Assembly (NCBI RefSeq): GCF_047496725.1
Contig: NC_132986.1
Coordinates: forward strand, 8,950,031 to 9,014,030
Direction: 5' to 3'
Source: Anoplolepis gracilipes
Taxonomy: Eukaryota > Arthropoda > Insecta > Hymenoptera > Formicidae
Length of the DNA stretch: 64,000 nucleotides
Of the stretch, positions 36,630-52,360 are shown one piece after another (positions within the stretch are counted from its first letter, which is position 1; every line of letters begins with the position of its first letter). The notes under the pieces were generated by a model, which was not told where the DNA came from, did not search any database, and saw nothing but the letters and a program-made list of their open reading frames with translations. The position numbers were made by a program, and so were the translations under genes.

Positions 36630-37119
36630 TTTCCTCGCAGATTTTTTCTGTCTACTATATAAATAAGAGTCACGAGCTGGATAACTATCACTGCCCCAGA
36701 CCACCCCAGACTCTTGAAAGATAATAGGATTATAGCACGAAAGATTACCAACCATACAAACAACTCTAGAGCAGCGTATGACGTCAATTGACAAAATGAC
36801 CAGCATTTATTTCATGACGTCGTTCGAATCAAAATTGGCGAATTTGATAGTTTGACGATTGGAGGGTTCTCAACAATGATCTGATCTACTTTTTTAATAG
36901 ATTGGCAAAAATCAGGTTAATGAATTAGTTTAGATAATTATAAGTTATACAATAAAAAAAGTTGATTAAAGAAATATATAAAATGTATATAAAAAAGAAT
37001 TAATGAAAATTAAGTTAAATCAATTTTCTCTTTCCATTATATTTTTCTCCCTCTTTCTTTCTAAAATCTCTTATTTTTATATGTTTTTAAGAATAATATT
37101 TAAACATTTTTTAAAAGTA

Positions 37120-37120
<1 letters not shown>

Positions 37121-37154
<34 letters not shown>
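37121..37154. repeat. (GA)n microsatellite
   Basis: A GA-rich purine run with two single interruptions, in non-coding sequence. Confidence 0.9.
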
Positions 37155-37157
<3 letters not shown>

Positions 37158-38444
37158 CACTAAATTTAAACTTGATTATTGCTTTCGTCATAGAAATTCC
37201 TCGAAAACTATACAACTACGGATGTGACGGTTGTTCTGACGATCAGTAGAGATCAGTATAGTCAGCATTTTTCTGCGTTTGCGTCATATTTTGTCGACAA
37301 GTCTTAGCACTTTAACCCATACGGTTATGTAGTTCCGTTTTCGCAGCACTAAATATAATTGAGGAATTCTGACCAATTTCTTTAGCGTTGATTAATTCTA
37401 TTTAACGTTTTCATTTTTAAAACGTTCAATATAACTTGACTGTTAATAATGACATTAAGTTGTTTTCATTTCTATCTTTATAAGTATTATTTCTTTAATT
37501 TTACATGTTAAATTCTAAAAGTTTTACTGTCATGTCGAATTACGTGATAATGTATATAATTTACCATGTTTAGTTGTAGAAAATTTTTGTTATCTATTGG
37601 AGAATTCATAATTCGTGACAAGGAATACGATATAGGAATTAATCCTTAAAATCGGTTATTAGTACAGACACTATTCAGATGGATTCGAATTTAAGGAGGA
37701 TTTGAATTATAATGTGTTCTCGATGATATTCATTGAAACAACGTTTCCACAGACCATCATGAGAAATAGCGTATCTGGCTTGTATAATGTACTATGGAAG
37801 ACGTATCTAGTCATGAAAAATCTATTTCTTAATTTAAAAAAGCTCTAATTTTATGTATCATTTTCGTAAATGTGCTCTTAATTTTATTAAAATATATTAT
37901 AGAAATTGAATCTCTTTTATTTCTCCAATTTTAGTGATAATTCTTTTTATTTTTATATGAAATTAGTTAATTTAGTTCCGATCAGTTCAACGTGCTTTTT
38001 ATAACGATTATCCATCTAAAAATTATAGTTGTTTGTTTTAAAATTATTGTATTGTTCTTTTTCTCCTTTTATCCGCCCTTCCCATTTTTGCGCGATGTAG
38101 ACACATCAAAATGTAATTTGGATAATGGTGGTTTTACGACAAATTAAAACTGTGTGCTTCCTTTAATGTAACCGTTGAGGTCAATTTGTAAATGCAATTT
38201 ACAAATAAACAAGAATACAATTCGCGTAAATAATACAAACTCTTATTGTAATATATTTTTGATAAATAAAAATTTTATTTCTCTTTCTTTCTCATGAAAC
38301 AATATTGATTTTTGTCATATTGAAATTTTGACTATAATAATTATATATTTATTTAGCCTAAATAAATATATTTATTATATATATTTATTTAAATTATATA
38401 TTTATTTATTTGCTTAATCGCCACATTACATAAATTCATTAAAA

Positions 38445-38497
38445 TTTCATGTAGAATTATATATTTATTCATAATAAATATATGATTCTATGTGAAA
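38445..38497 (+). other. 25-bp hairpin with three G:U-compatible pairs
   Basis: Arms 38445-38469 and 38473-38497 pair at all 25 positions on the plus strand with a 3-base loop (CAT). Twenty-two pairs are Watson-Crick, and all three others are G:U wobbles (38450 with 38492, 38451 with 38491, 38458 with 38484). On the minus strand those three would be A/C mismatches. This suggests RNA-level pairing from plus-strand transcription, but the loop is too tight for a usual microRNA precursor. Confidence 0.5.
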
Positions 38498-41400
38498 AAA
38501 AATAAAAATCTACCAATGATAACGCAAAAATGTTCTCAGATTTCTTTTTAACGTGTCATTAAGTAATGTGCGTTTCGCCATTAAAACAAACTCTTTTTTA
38601 TTCAATATTTTCAATATTTATAACTATAATTTATACTTTTTAGATTATTAAATATTATCCAAGAATGGAAGAGATAAATAAAAAAAGATAAATCCTAAGC
38701 CTACAGAAATATATAAGGATCATCTTTAAGAGATTCTGTTAGATTCGGTTATATTAGGGATTTTTTTCTCCAGAAAAACTCATTGCGCGAAATCGAGGTT
38801 ATCAAACTAGACAATTTATGACGACGAAGAAACACCCGGGTGAAAAAAGGATGGGCATATTTACTTCGCTAATCTCCGTCTCTTCATGACCTCTTCTTCC
38901 CTTGCTTTCTTACATTTCTTCTTCAATTTATCTTTATCTTTCTTATCTCTGGTAAAGATACGTGACAGATAAATTGCGCAAAGAAATCGTAAGAGATATC
39001 GTGGATTTTCTTTTTTTCTGCATCTATCAGAAAAATCAAAGACGTCGATGAGGATTTTCTTCGAAAACATATTGAACGACAGAATCCTCGTGGTAGAAAC
39101 GTTTTATTAAAAGCATCGCTTTCACGATGATTACGTTGGATATCTGGAATCATGACAGTCGTAAAAATGCAAATTTGAATTTCACTTCTTTTTTATTGTA
39201 TAATGGTTGTATAAGTAATATTTATTCCAAATTTTCATCAAAGAATGATGAGTTTGCTCTTCTAGAATTTCAATAAAGTGATTTTTTTTCTTCTGCTTGA
39301 CATCATCTACATAATACCATCATTTTTCTGCGCTTTGCAAGTTCACTTTACCTCGACTTTCACATTTGTGTGAGTTCTTTTGAGTCTTCTTATTTCTGCA
39401 CGTCGTGCATTTCAGAACGGATATTATTTTCTTTATAATACTTAAAACGGATCTTTTCCTCTAATGTTATAGACGAAATAACGGCTATCTTGGTGCAGGC
39501 TAGAACTAAATTCCGACTCGGTCTTGAACTACCGTTTCCACAACTACATTCTCGCAGTTAAGATTTCTCGAGATTTTCACCGGCAGGTTGACAGAAGACT
39601 AATTTAAGTTTTCAAAGATGCGTCTGTGCAATTTATCGTTTTGCACTTTTGGAACTTACAAACTAAAGTTATGATAACAATTTTAGCGTAAATCATATAT
39701 ACAACGATAACTGTACATAGCTTCGTGATTTTACACTTTGAAAGGACATATGCGATTTCAAGACTTCTTTCCAATAATATTCTTTATTATCGCTGAGACA
39801 ATTACATTTTTCCCATTTCTTTATATAATGTTTAGAATATTATAACTAAATATATTGAAGCTAGAAAATGTTGGGTTTTAAAGATGTTAAAGTTGAAAAT
39901 TATGTGGAAATTATGCACTGATTTACAGAACTATATCATATAATTTCAAAATGTAAAGTTACACATTATATGTTGAACGTATTTTTTAATACAATCCGTT
40001 ATTATAGTTTTAATAACGGAACAGTTTATATACCGATTTCTTTTCTCCTAAGTACATGTGTATATCATTTCCACTAAAACATTTGATAAAATATTTTGTT
40101 TCACATTTAATTTGTTATAGATTTAATAATTAATTGAATTATCATTTTAATTATTTTTAATAGATCGTTAAGAATGTCGCGCGAATGAATAATTAAATTC
40201 CGGAGGAATTCGAATAAATCTCCGACCTTGGTATTGATTGCGCTAACGGTGGAATTGCGACCATTGTTCATTAATAAAAAAAAAATGCTGAAATCAAGGA
40301 TAATTATGATAATAAAATTGCATAATGTGCGATTCCACTCGTAAATGGGTAAGTGGCCGTAAATGTTGGCGAAAAACAAAAGTGAAAAACAAGATCAATC
40401 GGGGATTTTGTTATCTTTTATGGACGTTTTACATGCAAATACCATTTTCTTTCAGCTATAAATGACAAAGACAAAACTAATAATAGTGTATAAGAGCGTT
40501 TAATTACGAGGTTTAAAATCAAGAGTATAAGCAGACACAACTATAGATAAACTTATTTTAGATTTCAAAAGTAGATTTTAGTTAAGTAAATTTTAATACA
40601 AGCAAATTATGATTTTGTAATTATAAGTGTTTCCATTAAATGTCAAATTGAAAAATAATAACATGAAGTGATTAAAAAATTAATCCTTCATACCTATTCA
40701 TATTTCTCTATTTTCATATTTATTATCTCATCTAGCTTAGAAATGGAATTTATATTACGGAAATTTATTTCTGCAGCTGCATTTAATGACCGTGAACTGT
40801 CGAAATAATGAACATTCGTAATGCGGAATTCACATTTGTAAAATTGTAACATTATAATAGCATCAATCTGTCTGCATTGCTGTAAAGGCGAGCAAAATTT
40901 ACGATAAAAGAGACGTGCAAATTACGATCGATAATATTTCTCAATTTTGTGTGATTCACGGTGTAAAGTAAATTGGATTAAATGCGAGATGGAAACGTAC
41001 TGGAAAAAGCAACGCTCCTACGTTTATAAAATATGTACAATATTCTTTTGTATTCCCCTTTTTTATGTATTTCGTACTCCCTTTTTTAGCTATTCCTCTT
41101 TTTTTTTTATACACAGACACTATTTTATATTAATACAAATTATTATTAATATAATAATTATTATTATCAATGTTGTTATTTAAGAAATGTTCTGCCAATT
41201 GTATTCATTAAGCGATTATTAGAGAAAGTATTTTATCTGTGTTTCTAATTTTCTTCCTGTTTATAGCTATTTTAAATTGAAATTTTGTAAAACTAAGAAA
41301 ATAAATAAAATAAAACTGCACTTACATTAGACTCAAACCTCTATATATTGATTATATTGATATATTTATTATATTGATAGTGTGTTGTAAACGCGATTTC

Positions 41401-41993
41401 CTGGAAAAAATAATTTTTTTTTCAGAAATTATTTTGTTTTTTCTAAATTATTCTATATCCTTAACTCGTTTATTTCGTGTTACATAATGGGTCGTGAAAA
41501 TACTAAAATACCAAATGGTTGCAATTTTAGTGCGACAATGAATAATTTACGCTGCGGATACGCATTTGTACCTTCAGTTGCACTGTTGCTATTTCGACAG
41601 TTTATCAAGCGGAAGAACACATTTTATCAAAGCCTTTCCGTATTGTGTACCGGACTGTCTTATTTTTCGTTTAATCAACAGAAGAGACATCGTTCTATTT
41701 ATCTCTGTTGCTGCGATAGGTATACATTCAGCGTTAAAAACTTATATACGAACAATACTACCGAATGCTTCGCAATAATATAAGATGAAAAGGCACACAG
41801 AGTGAAAAGAAACAGACGTGCTCTCGTTTTATTCAAAGTTATCCCTGTTTCACGAAGAATATTCGTTCGATAATATAAAAATGTACCTGCAATTTCATGA
41901 TTACATTGTATGTTCTCATTTATCATTTGTTCATCATTTTTTGCTTATTACGAAACACACACTGATTGAATTAGTAAATTTGTGAACTAATAC

Positions 41994-42000
<7 letters not shown>

Positions 42001-42027
<27 letters not shown>
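42001..42027. repeat. Poly(A) tract
   Basis: A run of 27 A on the plus strand. No retrotransposed gene was recognised immediately to its left. Confidence 0.95.
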
Positions 42028-45000
42028 CAACACAATGATAATTATAAAAATAATTATATAGAGATAATAATTATGCTTTGATTTAATTGAATTTGATGAA
42101 TATGTCACTTTTTGATAAATATGATAGGAAGAAATTCGCATTTGCAACTTTTGATTAACAATTTGCAATTCGATCTCATCTATGATTAACATGAAAACTT
42201 GAATTAGAGAAATGTATTTTTGTCCCCGACGGGAATTCATCATTTTCAGCCAATGCAATTCGATCGATGGAATATTGTGCTGGTAGATCAACAAACAAGT
42301 TAGCTTTTGACTAACTAGTTACGAGAAACTGCAAACTACCTTTCGATATCACTTATGGGAAAATCAGCCCGTTAACATGATAATTTATTGCGAAGCACTG
42401 GAGGAGTGTTAGGCGAATTGTATAGGCGTGAGATAATGTAAGTACGGTTTAGTTAACAATAATATTGAGATTTATGAGTATCGAACATTATAGTCCGCTG
42501 TAATTAAGGATACATAAACTCGATAGTTCTAATATTCTTGATAAGATTATCATAATTTTGTTTCCTATATTTGATAAATTTATTTGTAATTTTCTGGTAT
42601 CTAGGAAATAAAAAATAATAGAAAAAAATATTCGTTATTTCACTACCGGAATAATGCTTGTAGAACATTTTCCAACACATTAGTATTGGAAAAAAATTTT
42701 CGTCGTATTTAGAACTGCGAAAACCATAGTATTTTTTTGTAAAACATTCATGGAATGAAAGTAAACGAGGATTTTTTTAAAAGTCGGACTTACGTATTTG
42801 CTTTATGCGACATTAAGTCTCTCGTAAAAGAGGGAGAGAGAAAAAAAGAAAAAGAAATACTGCTTTCATAAATATATTTTTTCTTGTTAACATAAAAAAC
42901 AAAGTTTGCAACGTTGAATTGAACTTTTTTTTATCATATTGAAGATATAACTTTGATATTTAATATTCTAATGACGTTATCCTCCTCTCCAATATCGTTG
43001 TCTTCAAAATCCAGTTATCCATCCATTTCAAGTTATAAATGAAAGCAGTTTTCCCTTATCCTCTATTATTTTAGTGTTGAATAGTTTTTGCATAAAAATT
43101 CTGCTTCTCTCTCTCTCTCTCTCTCTTCTAATGTTAAATCACAGATTTTTCCCAAAATGTTCGTCTGACGTTCCTTAAATCTTCTTAATCTTTCACTTAA
43201 TTCCTCTTAAAAGCACGATTTTTCACATTTATAAATGAAAGGGATAGTCGAAATAAAAATATTTTAAACGCATTATTTATAATGATTGAAAAAAACATTT
43301 TGTTTCATTAAAGCAGAAACTATTTTAATGTTATGTCATATAAAATAATTTGCACAGTAACATGAAATTATATTAATTTTAACTCTTTCTCTTTTACTTC
43401 TCTTTATGTAAAATTAAATTTGTTAAATTTCATAAACTATGTAAATCTATATGTTGCATTATATATCTAGTGATTTTGAGTGTCCTATAGTTGCTGAAAA
43501 TTTTTATTTTTAGTTGGTTTAAAACTTGCGCCCTTTTCTTCTGAATTTATAAATGCATAACGTGTCACTTTTCCTAGAATTATAAACATGTTTTTCTACG
43601 CATTAATGAGGTGCATATTATACTTTGAAATTTCGTTATTAAATTTGTGCATTTCTCGCAAATGCGTAGTGAAACCTCGTAGTTTAGAATTAGATGTAAC
43701 TAGCACTTGTTATTTAAACAGAGATTTGTAAATCTCGTTATTTCATGCGTAAATGTTAAACTAGCCAGAAAGTGTAGTAACTTTAGTTTAATCATGTGAA
43801 TGTAACCTGATGTAATCTGATTCGTCAAGAGAAATTTAACTGTTGCTATCGTTACAGAATTTTTTTTTTTTATTTAGACATTCGCATTATGAATTTAAAC
43901 CTTGTTGCATTATAATCTTATCCACATTTTATAAATTTGATTGTTTAATTTCAATTACTTAATATTATTTTAATATTCAATTATTTCATATAATTTATAT
44001 ATACTTTTTTTATTCAACTAGTATAAACTTTATAATTTTGTAAAAAAAAATTGTACATAGTCTACCAATATAATATGATCTCTTGTGATTTGGTTATCGA
44101 TTTATCATTAGTATCGATTCGTCAAAAAATAAAAAACGATTAGGGTGATACAAATCGCTATAAAATCTGTATTGAAACTAGACATTTACATTTCCCTACA
44201 GTCATCTGGCGATCCTGCTGACCGCAAGACTTTTTTCCACATTCGTTTCATTTGCATACATAGTCATTCGGGAGCTACAATTCATTTCTTTGTTCGAATT
44301 TGCACGCGAGGGAGATTCATCTGTCTTTTCGAAAGTATATTTCCCCGTAGGAAAAGCAGAGTATAAAAAAACAGAGTTGTCTGTCTACAAAAACCCAATA
44401 TACAATACGTACATATTTTATTGTAATATAAAAACCATGCATTTAAAGATTAAATCTTTTTATAGTTTATAAAAACATTTGCCAAATACTTAACAAAATA
44501 ATCCGGTTTCAGATGCATTTTATCTGTCACTGTATTATATTAAAAATATGATATTTTTTAAGTTTTATTATTCACGTTTGCGCATAATTTCTGTTTTTCT
44601 TTTTTTTTAGTTTATTTTATTGTTTTATTTCATTATAAAGAGAGTTTATCTGTATCTTTGAAAAATGACAATTTTTAAATACCACTCTCAAAGTAATAGT
44701 ATGTGAAACTGTTCTCATCGTATAAATGATAACGTTCAATTTCATTCCATTTTCTCTTACGGACCATTTTCTCCGTCATGAAAGTTCAACGATTCCACGT
44801 AGGTGGAAAATGCGTTTGCATTATTTTTAGATCGTGTCTCTGACGCACAATGATTTTTCCGGTGAATCGCTGCGTTTGTTTCATCAAATTATGGATACTT
44901 ACACATCGCGCGAAATAACAAAGTATGAGATTTTTGTCCAAGTGAGATTCACGCGATTAAAACCGAGAATTACGCGCGCTGCTTGAAAGAAGTTATTTCA

Positions 45001-48000
45001 ATATTTAGATCATAAAAAATATAAAAACGTATTTGTGAAACTAGTGAAATCGTGAAATAAAAACAATTAATTGAAACAAAATTATATTTCTACAAAAATA
45101 AATTTGACAAATAGATAGGAAAATGATAAAGCAATTTTTCTACGGAACAAAAGCAATCGAACAACCATTCGATATAAGTATTCGCTATAGTATTTCATAT
45201 TACCTTTACGTAAAAAAATGTACCTTCGTTATATTCTTCGTTGACGAAAAATTTTATAAAAAGTGAATACATGACGTTTTCGAAAATAATTTAATATTTC
45301 TAATACAAGCAACAATATTACGCATCACGAAAATTGAATCAAAATCAAGTATTATGTTTTTATATTATCATTCATTATTAGTTACTTTAGATTACTAACT
45401 CTTTCTCTTAACAAGCTTAATTAAGTGAAAACCTTTAAGTAAAAATCGATGACACAATATTTCAAGAAGAGATAAATGAAGATGAATAAAAAATTTAATT
45501 ATACGGGCACGAAACAATAATAATCTAAAGATTAAATTAAAGAGGTTATATCATTATAAGTTCAAGATAATTATTTAACTATGTAATAGTTTCTCTTAAC
45601 TTTTGCAAAATTTTAAGACGCCTTAACTAAAATTTGAATTGAGGTATTTTCTAAATCCTACAAGTATGATCAAAAATTAAATTGCTTAAAGTTAAAAAAA
45701 AAGTTTTTCTTCACAGTGTTATTATTTCTCCTATTGTTGCAAAGTTTCTCAAAATTTTCTGCACGCAAGGAGATTCTCTCGTATTTATCACATATCCTAT
45801 TATTATTTAAGCATCGTTTATTTGCCTTCAATAATTTCTACATTTATCGTAATTTAACTTTACTATAATGTAACGAGCTTAACAGCAGTTATCTTGATTC
45901 GAAACTTTCAGCATGAATGTCTCAAGACAATTTATATAATTGTTTAATCTCTATTCTGTAATTGTTCGTATCTGACATGTTGTTGGCAGGAATTGCGAAT
46001 ATGCAAAAATTTTCTCTTAGTTTATTTCAATATATATGTTTTTCAATTTCTATGTTTATTTTTCAATATTCTGGTCCACGCATATGGATGTATAAACATC
46101 GATGAATTTATATATTTAGACATGTTGCTTATTTTGGCATATCAAATATCATTTAATTAAGGGATAAATTAAATTTTTCTTTAGTCTTCTAAAGTTAAGT
46201 AAATGTACATTTCATATATTAACTAAAAACTACGGATATTCTGCGGAAAATCTGATATTAAATAACAGTATATCTTTTTCCATTATCAAGCATGTGCATC
46301 TATTTTGCGCATTTGAATTTTATCCACGTTTGTTCGTAGTTTATACTTTTTATCTGTCGCTGTTTTTTCTAAAAATGGAAAAATAGATATATAGATCTCT
46401 CAATGGATTCTACGAAATAAACGGAAAAAAATTAATTGTTAGAAATTTTATTATATAAAAATATTAAGTTAAATAGTATATTTCGTGTCTCGCTTGAATC
46501 GCCATTTTCACTATTATAATCTTAAATTTGCACTTACATGTCTGTTCATACAAATACAAAAGTTTGAAGAAGATCATTGATCAGTGTCAGTGTAGCAGGT
46601 GAATGTTTTATTCGGTTTGTTAGTTTTATCGTTTTCTTTACGCAGATTTTTCCGTGATGTGATAACTTTTTATATCGGTTATCACATTATACATATAAAT
46701 CATGAAAACATTTAGTCGCGAGCTTGTTGAGTTTTCTCTTAATTGGCATATGAAGGATGGGTCCGAAAAATTAACTATTCTAGAAACAGAATATAAATCA
46801 GTTTTTATGTAAAGAGCAATTCTCTTTATATGTATTTGCAATAAAAATATATTTTGCATTTACATGTTTGCATGGAATTTATTCTAAATTGCATCGACAT
46901 TTAGAAAAGAAATATATAAAAAGCATGTCTTTTTTAAAAATTTTACTACAAGTTTCTAACTCTTATAATTAGTTATTTAACGCAATATATATATATATAT
47001 ATATATATCAAGTTAATTATTACTAAAGAAAATTTGTTGTATATAAAATCTTGTGCAGAAGAAATATCCTTTATATATTTACCAATCATAAATCTTTTAA
47101 AAAAAGCTGTCGTCATGAATTGCTAAACGTGAAGCGAAACTATCCATCGTTTTTTGAGATATATCCTATTTCGGAGATTTGCATAGAAATCTCAGACATC
47201 CATTTTCATGCTATAAGAGAGAGAAAGAGAAAGAAAGAAAGAGAGAGAGAGAGCTCCTTTTGTACAATAATCATTTAGCTGATGGCATATCGCAATATTT
47301 GGAAGGAAAATAGACTTCGAGATATATCACATACCGTGATCTATTGTAATTATCACTAATTAAAAAAATAGGCAATACGACACACTATCCCGTTTCGATG
47401 ACTGATGGGCAATTAGGTTTAAAGTATTATACCTATATAATATGTTATAATTTAGGTAATAATATGTATAAAAACTGGATGTAAAAAATGTGATTACAAA
47501 TAAAAAAAGTGTAATATATAATATACACTTTAAGAATGTAATATTTAAGAAAAAAGAATAGATTCATAGAGTTCTATCTATTCTTCATTAGTATAATAAA
47601 GTTTACATATATCGTATTATGAATTGTCTTTTGTTTTACATAAATTAAATATTTATAAATCATATTATATGTAATTGTGCTAATTAAAAAAAAATATTTT
47701 ACATGCTTAAAAGAAATTCGAATATCTTTGATTTTTTTTATAAATAAACAGTTCTACATATAATGCTCCAATAAATTTCAAATCCATAATAAAAAAAGTG
47801 ATGAAAACCCCATGAATCGTGTTCAAGTCGAATTTCGAGATTTATATTGTACTTTTCACATGCATATCTATAAATTTTATTACTACTATTAATTACAGAC
47901 ATTATATATATTATTAGTACGAGAATGAATTCATTTTTTATAAATTAAAAGTGATACATGAGCCATATTATGTGTAAGCAACAAGTGCAACTAGAAAGAA

Positions 48001-51000
48001 GTAAAAAGAATGGCAGGATCGTTATTTTCGTTTATTTAGTTTCGTATAATAATGCATAGCGTACGAATTTTAAGAAGATGCAATTGAGTAGCAATGATTG
48101 CTATTCTTTTCACATAAATTTACTTTAATACAAATCTTTATATTATTACAAAATAAATATGAGCGCTTGCAGAAATGTTTAGTTTCCACGAAATTTATTC
48201 CCGACAAGCTTGAATAGAATATAATTAAAAAAAACAATATGTCAGAAAAGACTACCTTTGTCAACAATATATATACAATTTTACGCATATTTATAATGAA
48301 ATTCGCGTTCGATGTCGGTTATACTATAATACAATACGCGATCAAGATAATCTGGATTCAGCAGCACAATGCATTTGCATTAGCGTAACATAGTATACAT
48401 CATGGGATTTCGCTGGCACTATTTCATGGTAATTATTGTCGCCTCGAGTAAAATCACGCGTGTTTTACCGTCGATCGCGAATCAAAGTGGTTGTAGGTTA
48501 AATTATGAAAATCGATATATAATATACAGGATGTGCAGAAATATATGTACATAATGATAAATTAGTTACTGATAGCTTTTAGATAGCTTCAAACTAGGAT
48601 AACTTTAAAATATGTTCTTTAGCAAATATTGCATTTCTGTGGCTTTATCTCAATATATTTCGAGATGTGTTTTACTTGCAAATCGATTCTTGAATAAATA
48701 AAATTCTGTTTATTTTTAACATTAAAAAAATATCTCGTTAAATTAAGCCTTGAAATAGCTGAGCTTTATTGAAATAAAGTTTACTTGAAAGTAATTAAAG
48801 AAACATGAAAGATACTTTGTGGCTTATTTATTACATTGCAATATTTAAACCGCTAAAATTTTTTTTATTTATATATAGAGTTATAAGGCCTTAGAGTAAG
48901 GGAAGAATTTTATAAAGTATTTTATGTTGTTATTTTCTCTTCGAAATATCTAAGCTATTGTTTGAAGTGTTAAAGGTGATGGAGTCATATTGAACAGTTC
49001 GCGATTGACATATGTGCATTATCGTTCTTCGTGCACATCAAACAGTTTACATATTTGATCATATGGTTATCATTTGTCTAACTTTGTTATTTCTAAAGAC
49101 ATCGATTTCACGTATTGAGATAAATATATTGAAACAAAATATGATTATTCATACAAATGTAAATTACTGTTGTCTGCATTAGATTTCGCGTGTTTGACGG
49201 AATCAGAAGCACGCAATTAATTCTGCTCGATTGAATCAACTTTATTAATTGTCGGCAGACTATCTCGTTGCAGTGACAGTATAATCGGAACGGTTATCGC
49301 GGAAAATACAGAAATGACATTGCAGAGATCACATTGCGGAATGCCATATATGTACACGATTGTTTATTTATAATCGACAAATATATTATACGACTAGAGA
49401 GAAAATATTTTTTTATATAAAATTTCGATGTGCGAAGAAAAGCTAATATAAATCAGAATCATTAATGATTAAACATTTATTTACTACTGATTATTTAAAT
49501 ATGACAGATCTTTTCTGAATAGTAAAAATAACAGAACGTTGTGCATTCCATAATAATTGCAAGTTTTACTTTTCTGAATATTTTTTATATGTCAATGCGT
49601 TTGCTATAATAATAAATTTCGTGAGTAATTAAATGCTGTTATATTGATGTGTGCACGTATCTGATTACAATATAAATTAACGATAAAATTAACAATGATG
49701 CATTTAAAAGAATCTGACAGAATCGTTAATCGCGGTGGCAGCAAAATGTGAAGCAGTGTAAAAGAGATAAAATTTGCATTCATTCTCATTTCTCTTTTGC
49801 CTTTAAATAATATAATCATAATAATCGCTTTTCACATCACTTATTACAGAAAAAATTATCGGTCTCGTTGATATCGAATTGGTATCTGATATTATGAGTT
49901 ATGAATGTAGTTGATATGAAAAATTTATAAGCTGTGCAATGGCGATTAAATTTATTAATATTTCGATGCGAAAAAAACATATCTACAATATATACATATA
50001 TATATCTAAATAAATGCAACATATATGCATATTAAGTGATAAATTATTATATGATAACTTGGCTTTGCACAAGAATTTATTTTTTTCAAATAGACAAATT
50101 ATATCGTGCCATTCTTAAGAATGATCCCAATCATCTCATCTTTGCTAATAAATGATTATAATAAATAAATAAATATAATAATAAAAAGTTTTAATAAAAA
50201 AATTATTAGGTAAAATTAAATATTAAAATCTTTTTTATAAAAGCAAAAAATATTTGTATAAAAAAAGAATATAAATTAAGAGTTTAATATTAAAAACGTA
50301 AAAAAATTGTTACAAGAATTTATGCATATTTATAATTTGCATATAAGTTGGTACGACTGCAGGAAATTAATACAATTTATGTAAAAACAGCCGCAACAAT
50401 TTCGAGTGCTTTGTGCCTCCGCATACTTTCAGAAATATTTAAACTAGTGTACAATTATAATTCGCAAACTAATATTTTTAAAATTTTTCTCAAATTCCAC
50501 AGCTAATATAAATTTAATTTTACTAAAGTTACATGATTAAAATAATAATAAAATATTTATAGTATAAATTTATTTATGGAAATTACATAAAAAAGATCTA
50601 TATAATTAACTATTAAAATTGTTACTATTATTTTTATTTTTTATTCGGCTTTCAAAGTTTACTATTCAATATTAAAATCCAAGATTCACACAAATTTTGA
50701 TTTTTGTTTTTCTTATTTTAAAATATGTTAGAATTTCTTTCGTCAATTTTATGGAAACTAAATTAACTTCTGTCTATTTGCCATAATTCCACGAATTCTA
50801 TATTTTGATCTTTACCTTGCATTTAATTGAACGAGCTATAATTAGTTGGGCTATGTTATATATATGCGTGCTGCAATAGCTGATGGCAAATTGCGGCTTT
50901 ACATTCGCTCATACCTTCCAGGTACTTCAAATGTACAGTAAAGATATTCATCAAGCTATTTAGTCAAATTACGTAAACGCGCAATGAATACCTTAGGAGT

Positions 51001-52360
51001 GATTACGATGGAAGCTATTCGAACGTAGTGAATGGTGCAATTGAAACTTTTCCTAAAATTTTACTTTAAGAAGTTCTCGTGCGTTAGGATCAAGAAAAAC
51101 ATTATTATTTAAATTAGCCGAGTTTGATAAAATAATAAATTTATTTTTAAGAAAAATCTCATAATGTTTTTTATTACAAAAATAATACAAAAACGCTAAT
51201 TATCGTTAAATGTCTTTTATTATAATAATTGCGAACTGCGTATAATTCCAGATTTAAATTTTAATATTTTTATATTAATGATGAGAGGAGAAAAAAGCCA
51301 ACATCTTTTTAATAAATTAGAACTATAATTTTTGCTTCTTGATTTATACAAACGAGAAATTTGTATACATTGTATAAAATTTATTATGATTGTCAAAAAG
51401 TACATTGAAATAAATATATATATATATATATATATATAATATGTACGTATATATAATGTATAAAACTATATATATAATAATATAGTATTTTGCAATATAA
51501 TAAAATATTTATAAATTGCTAGGAAATTTATTTTTCTTCTTTATGATTTCGTTTATTAAAAAAAAGATTGAAATAAAGGTCAGATATTCGGATTTGATTT
51601 TGAGTAAAGATACACCAAGCTCTTCTTAAAGAGTTCGCGACTGACAAGCTTTTGTGTGGTTTAACAGTCTTCCGAGTGTTTGCCGACCCCAAAAGTTAGA
51701 TCAAGAGTTCTCTGTTCCAGTTTACATCTCTCTTATGGCTTTGAAATGTTACAAAGAACGAAGTAAAGTGATCTTCACAGTCATGATAGGAAGTTTCCCT
51801 TGCGTCTTATAGTGAGTAGGATTTATAATCGTAGATACTACTCCGGGGAACGATCGCGATACGGAAATCTTTATCGAGAGATCGATTTACTTCTCTCGTA
51901 AGATATTTCTTCACATATATCTGCGAAAAACACGGCGCGAATCTTTCGTGTATGCATGATTTGTTTCCAAAACGGTATGTCAAAAATAGATTTATTGTGT
52001 TTTAAAACTGAGTGTTTGTGTGTGAATATTGTTGGCTTCTAAAACGTAAAAAAAAAATCGAGACTAGAAAGTAAATCTTCTCCTGTGCGTTTCGCAGTTC
52101 AAAATCCATTTAATTTCCATGGCTTTTAATTATCTATCTTATATCTTTTAATTATTTGATAAAAAAACAAATAGTAATTACATATATAGTAGGATAAATA
52201 AATTAATCAATTTACACAATAACCGTATAAATGCGCAGTCATTTTATAACAATATATTTTGTTGAAAATATTATTGAGAACAAAATAAATGATAAAATAA
52301 ATAGCAATTAGTCACACAATTACATTGTTGCGCAAATACAAAACGATGGAATTTACTCAC

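Larger units (their letters stand above)
35247..52360. other. Long AT-rich non-coding region
   Basis: No coding gene is supported over 17 kb. A GC-richer block at 35455-35690 follows a TATAAGTAG sequence and could be a promoter. A TGACGTCA cAMP-response-type palindrome lies at 36779-36786. GC-richer stretches occur near 44200-44350 and 51640-51980. Microsatellites and homopolymers are scattered throughout, for example (TA)n at 46985-47008 and 51414-51439. The block may be intron of a long minus-strand transcript, intergenic DNA, or both. Confidence 0.45.

Noticed and set aside
36770..36850. Possible tRNA, from a GTTCGAATC T-loop-like string near 36824
   Set aside because: No matching acceptor stem, D-arm or anticodon arm could be found at the required distance upstream.
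48530..48760. Mobile-element end, from an ACAGGATGTGCAGAAAT-like start resembling common insect repeat termini
   Set aside because: No second end, target duplication or coding remnant could be identified by eye. A repeat-library search would decide.
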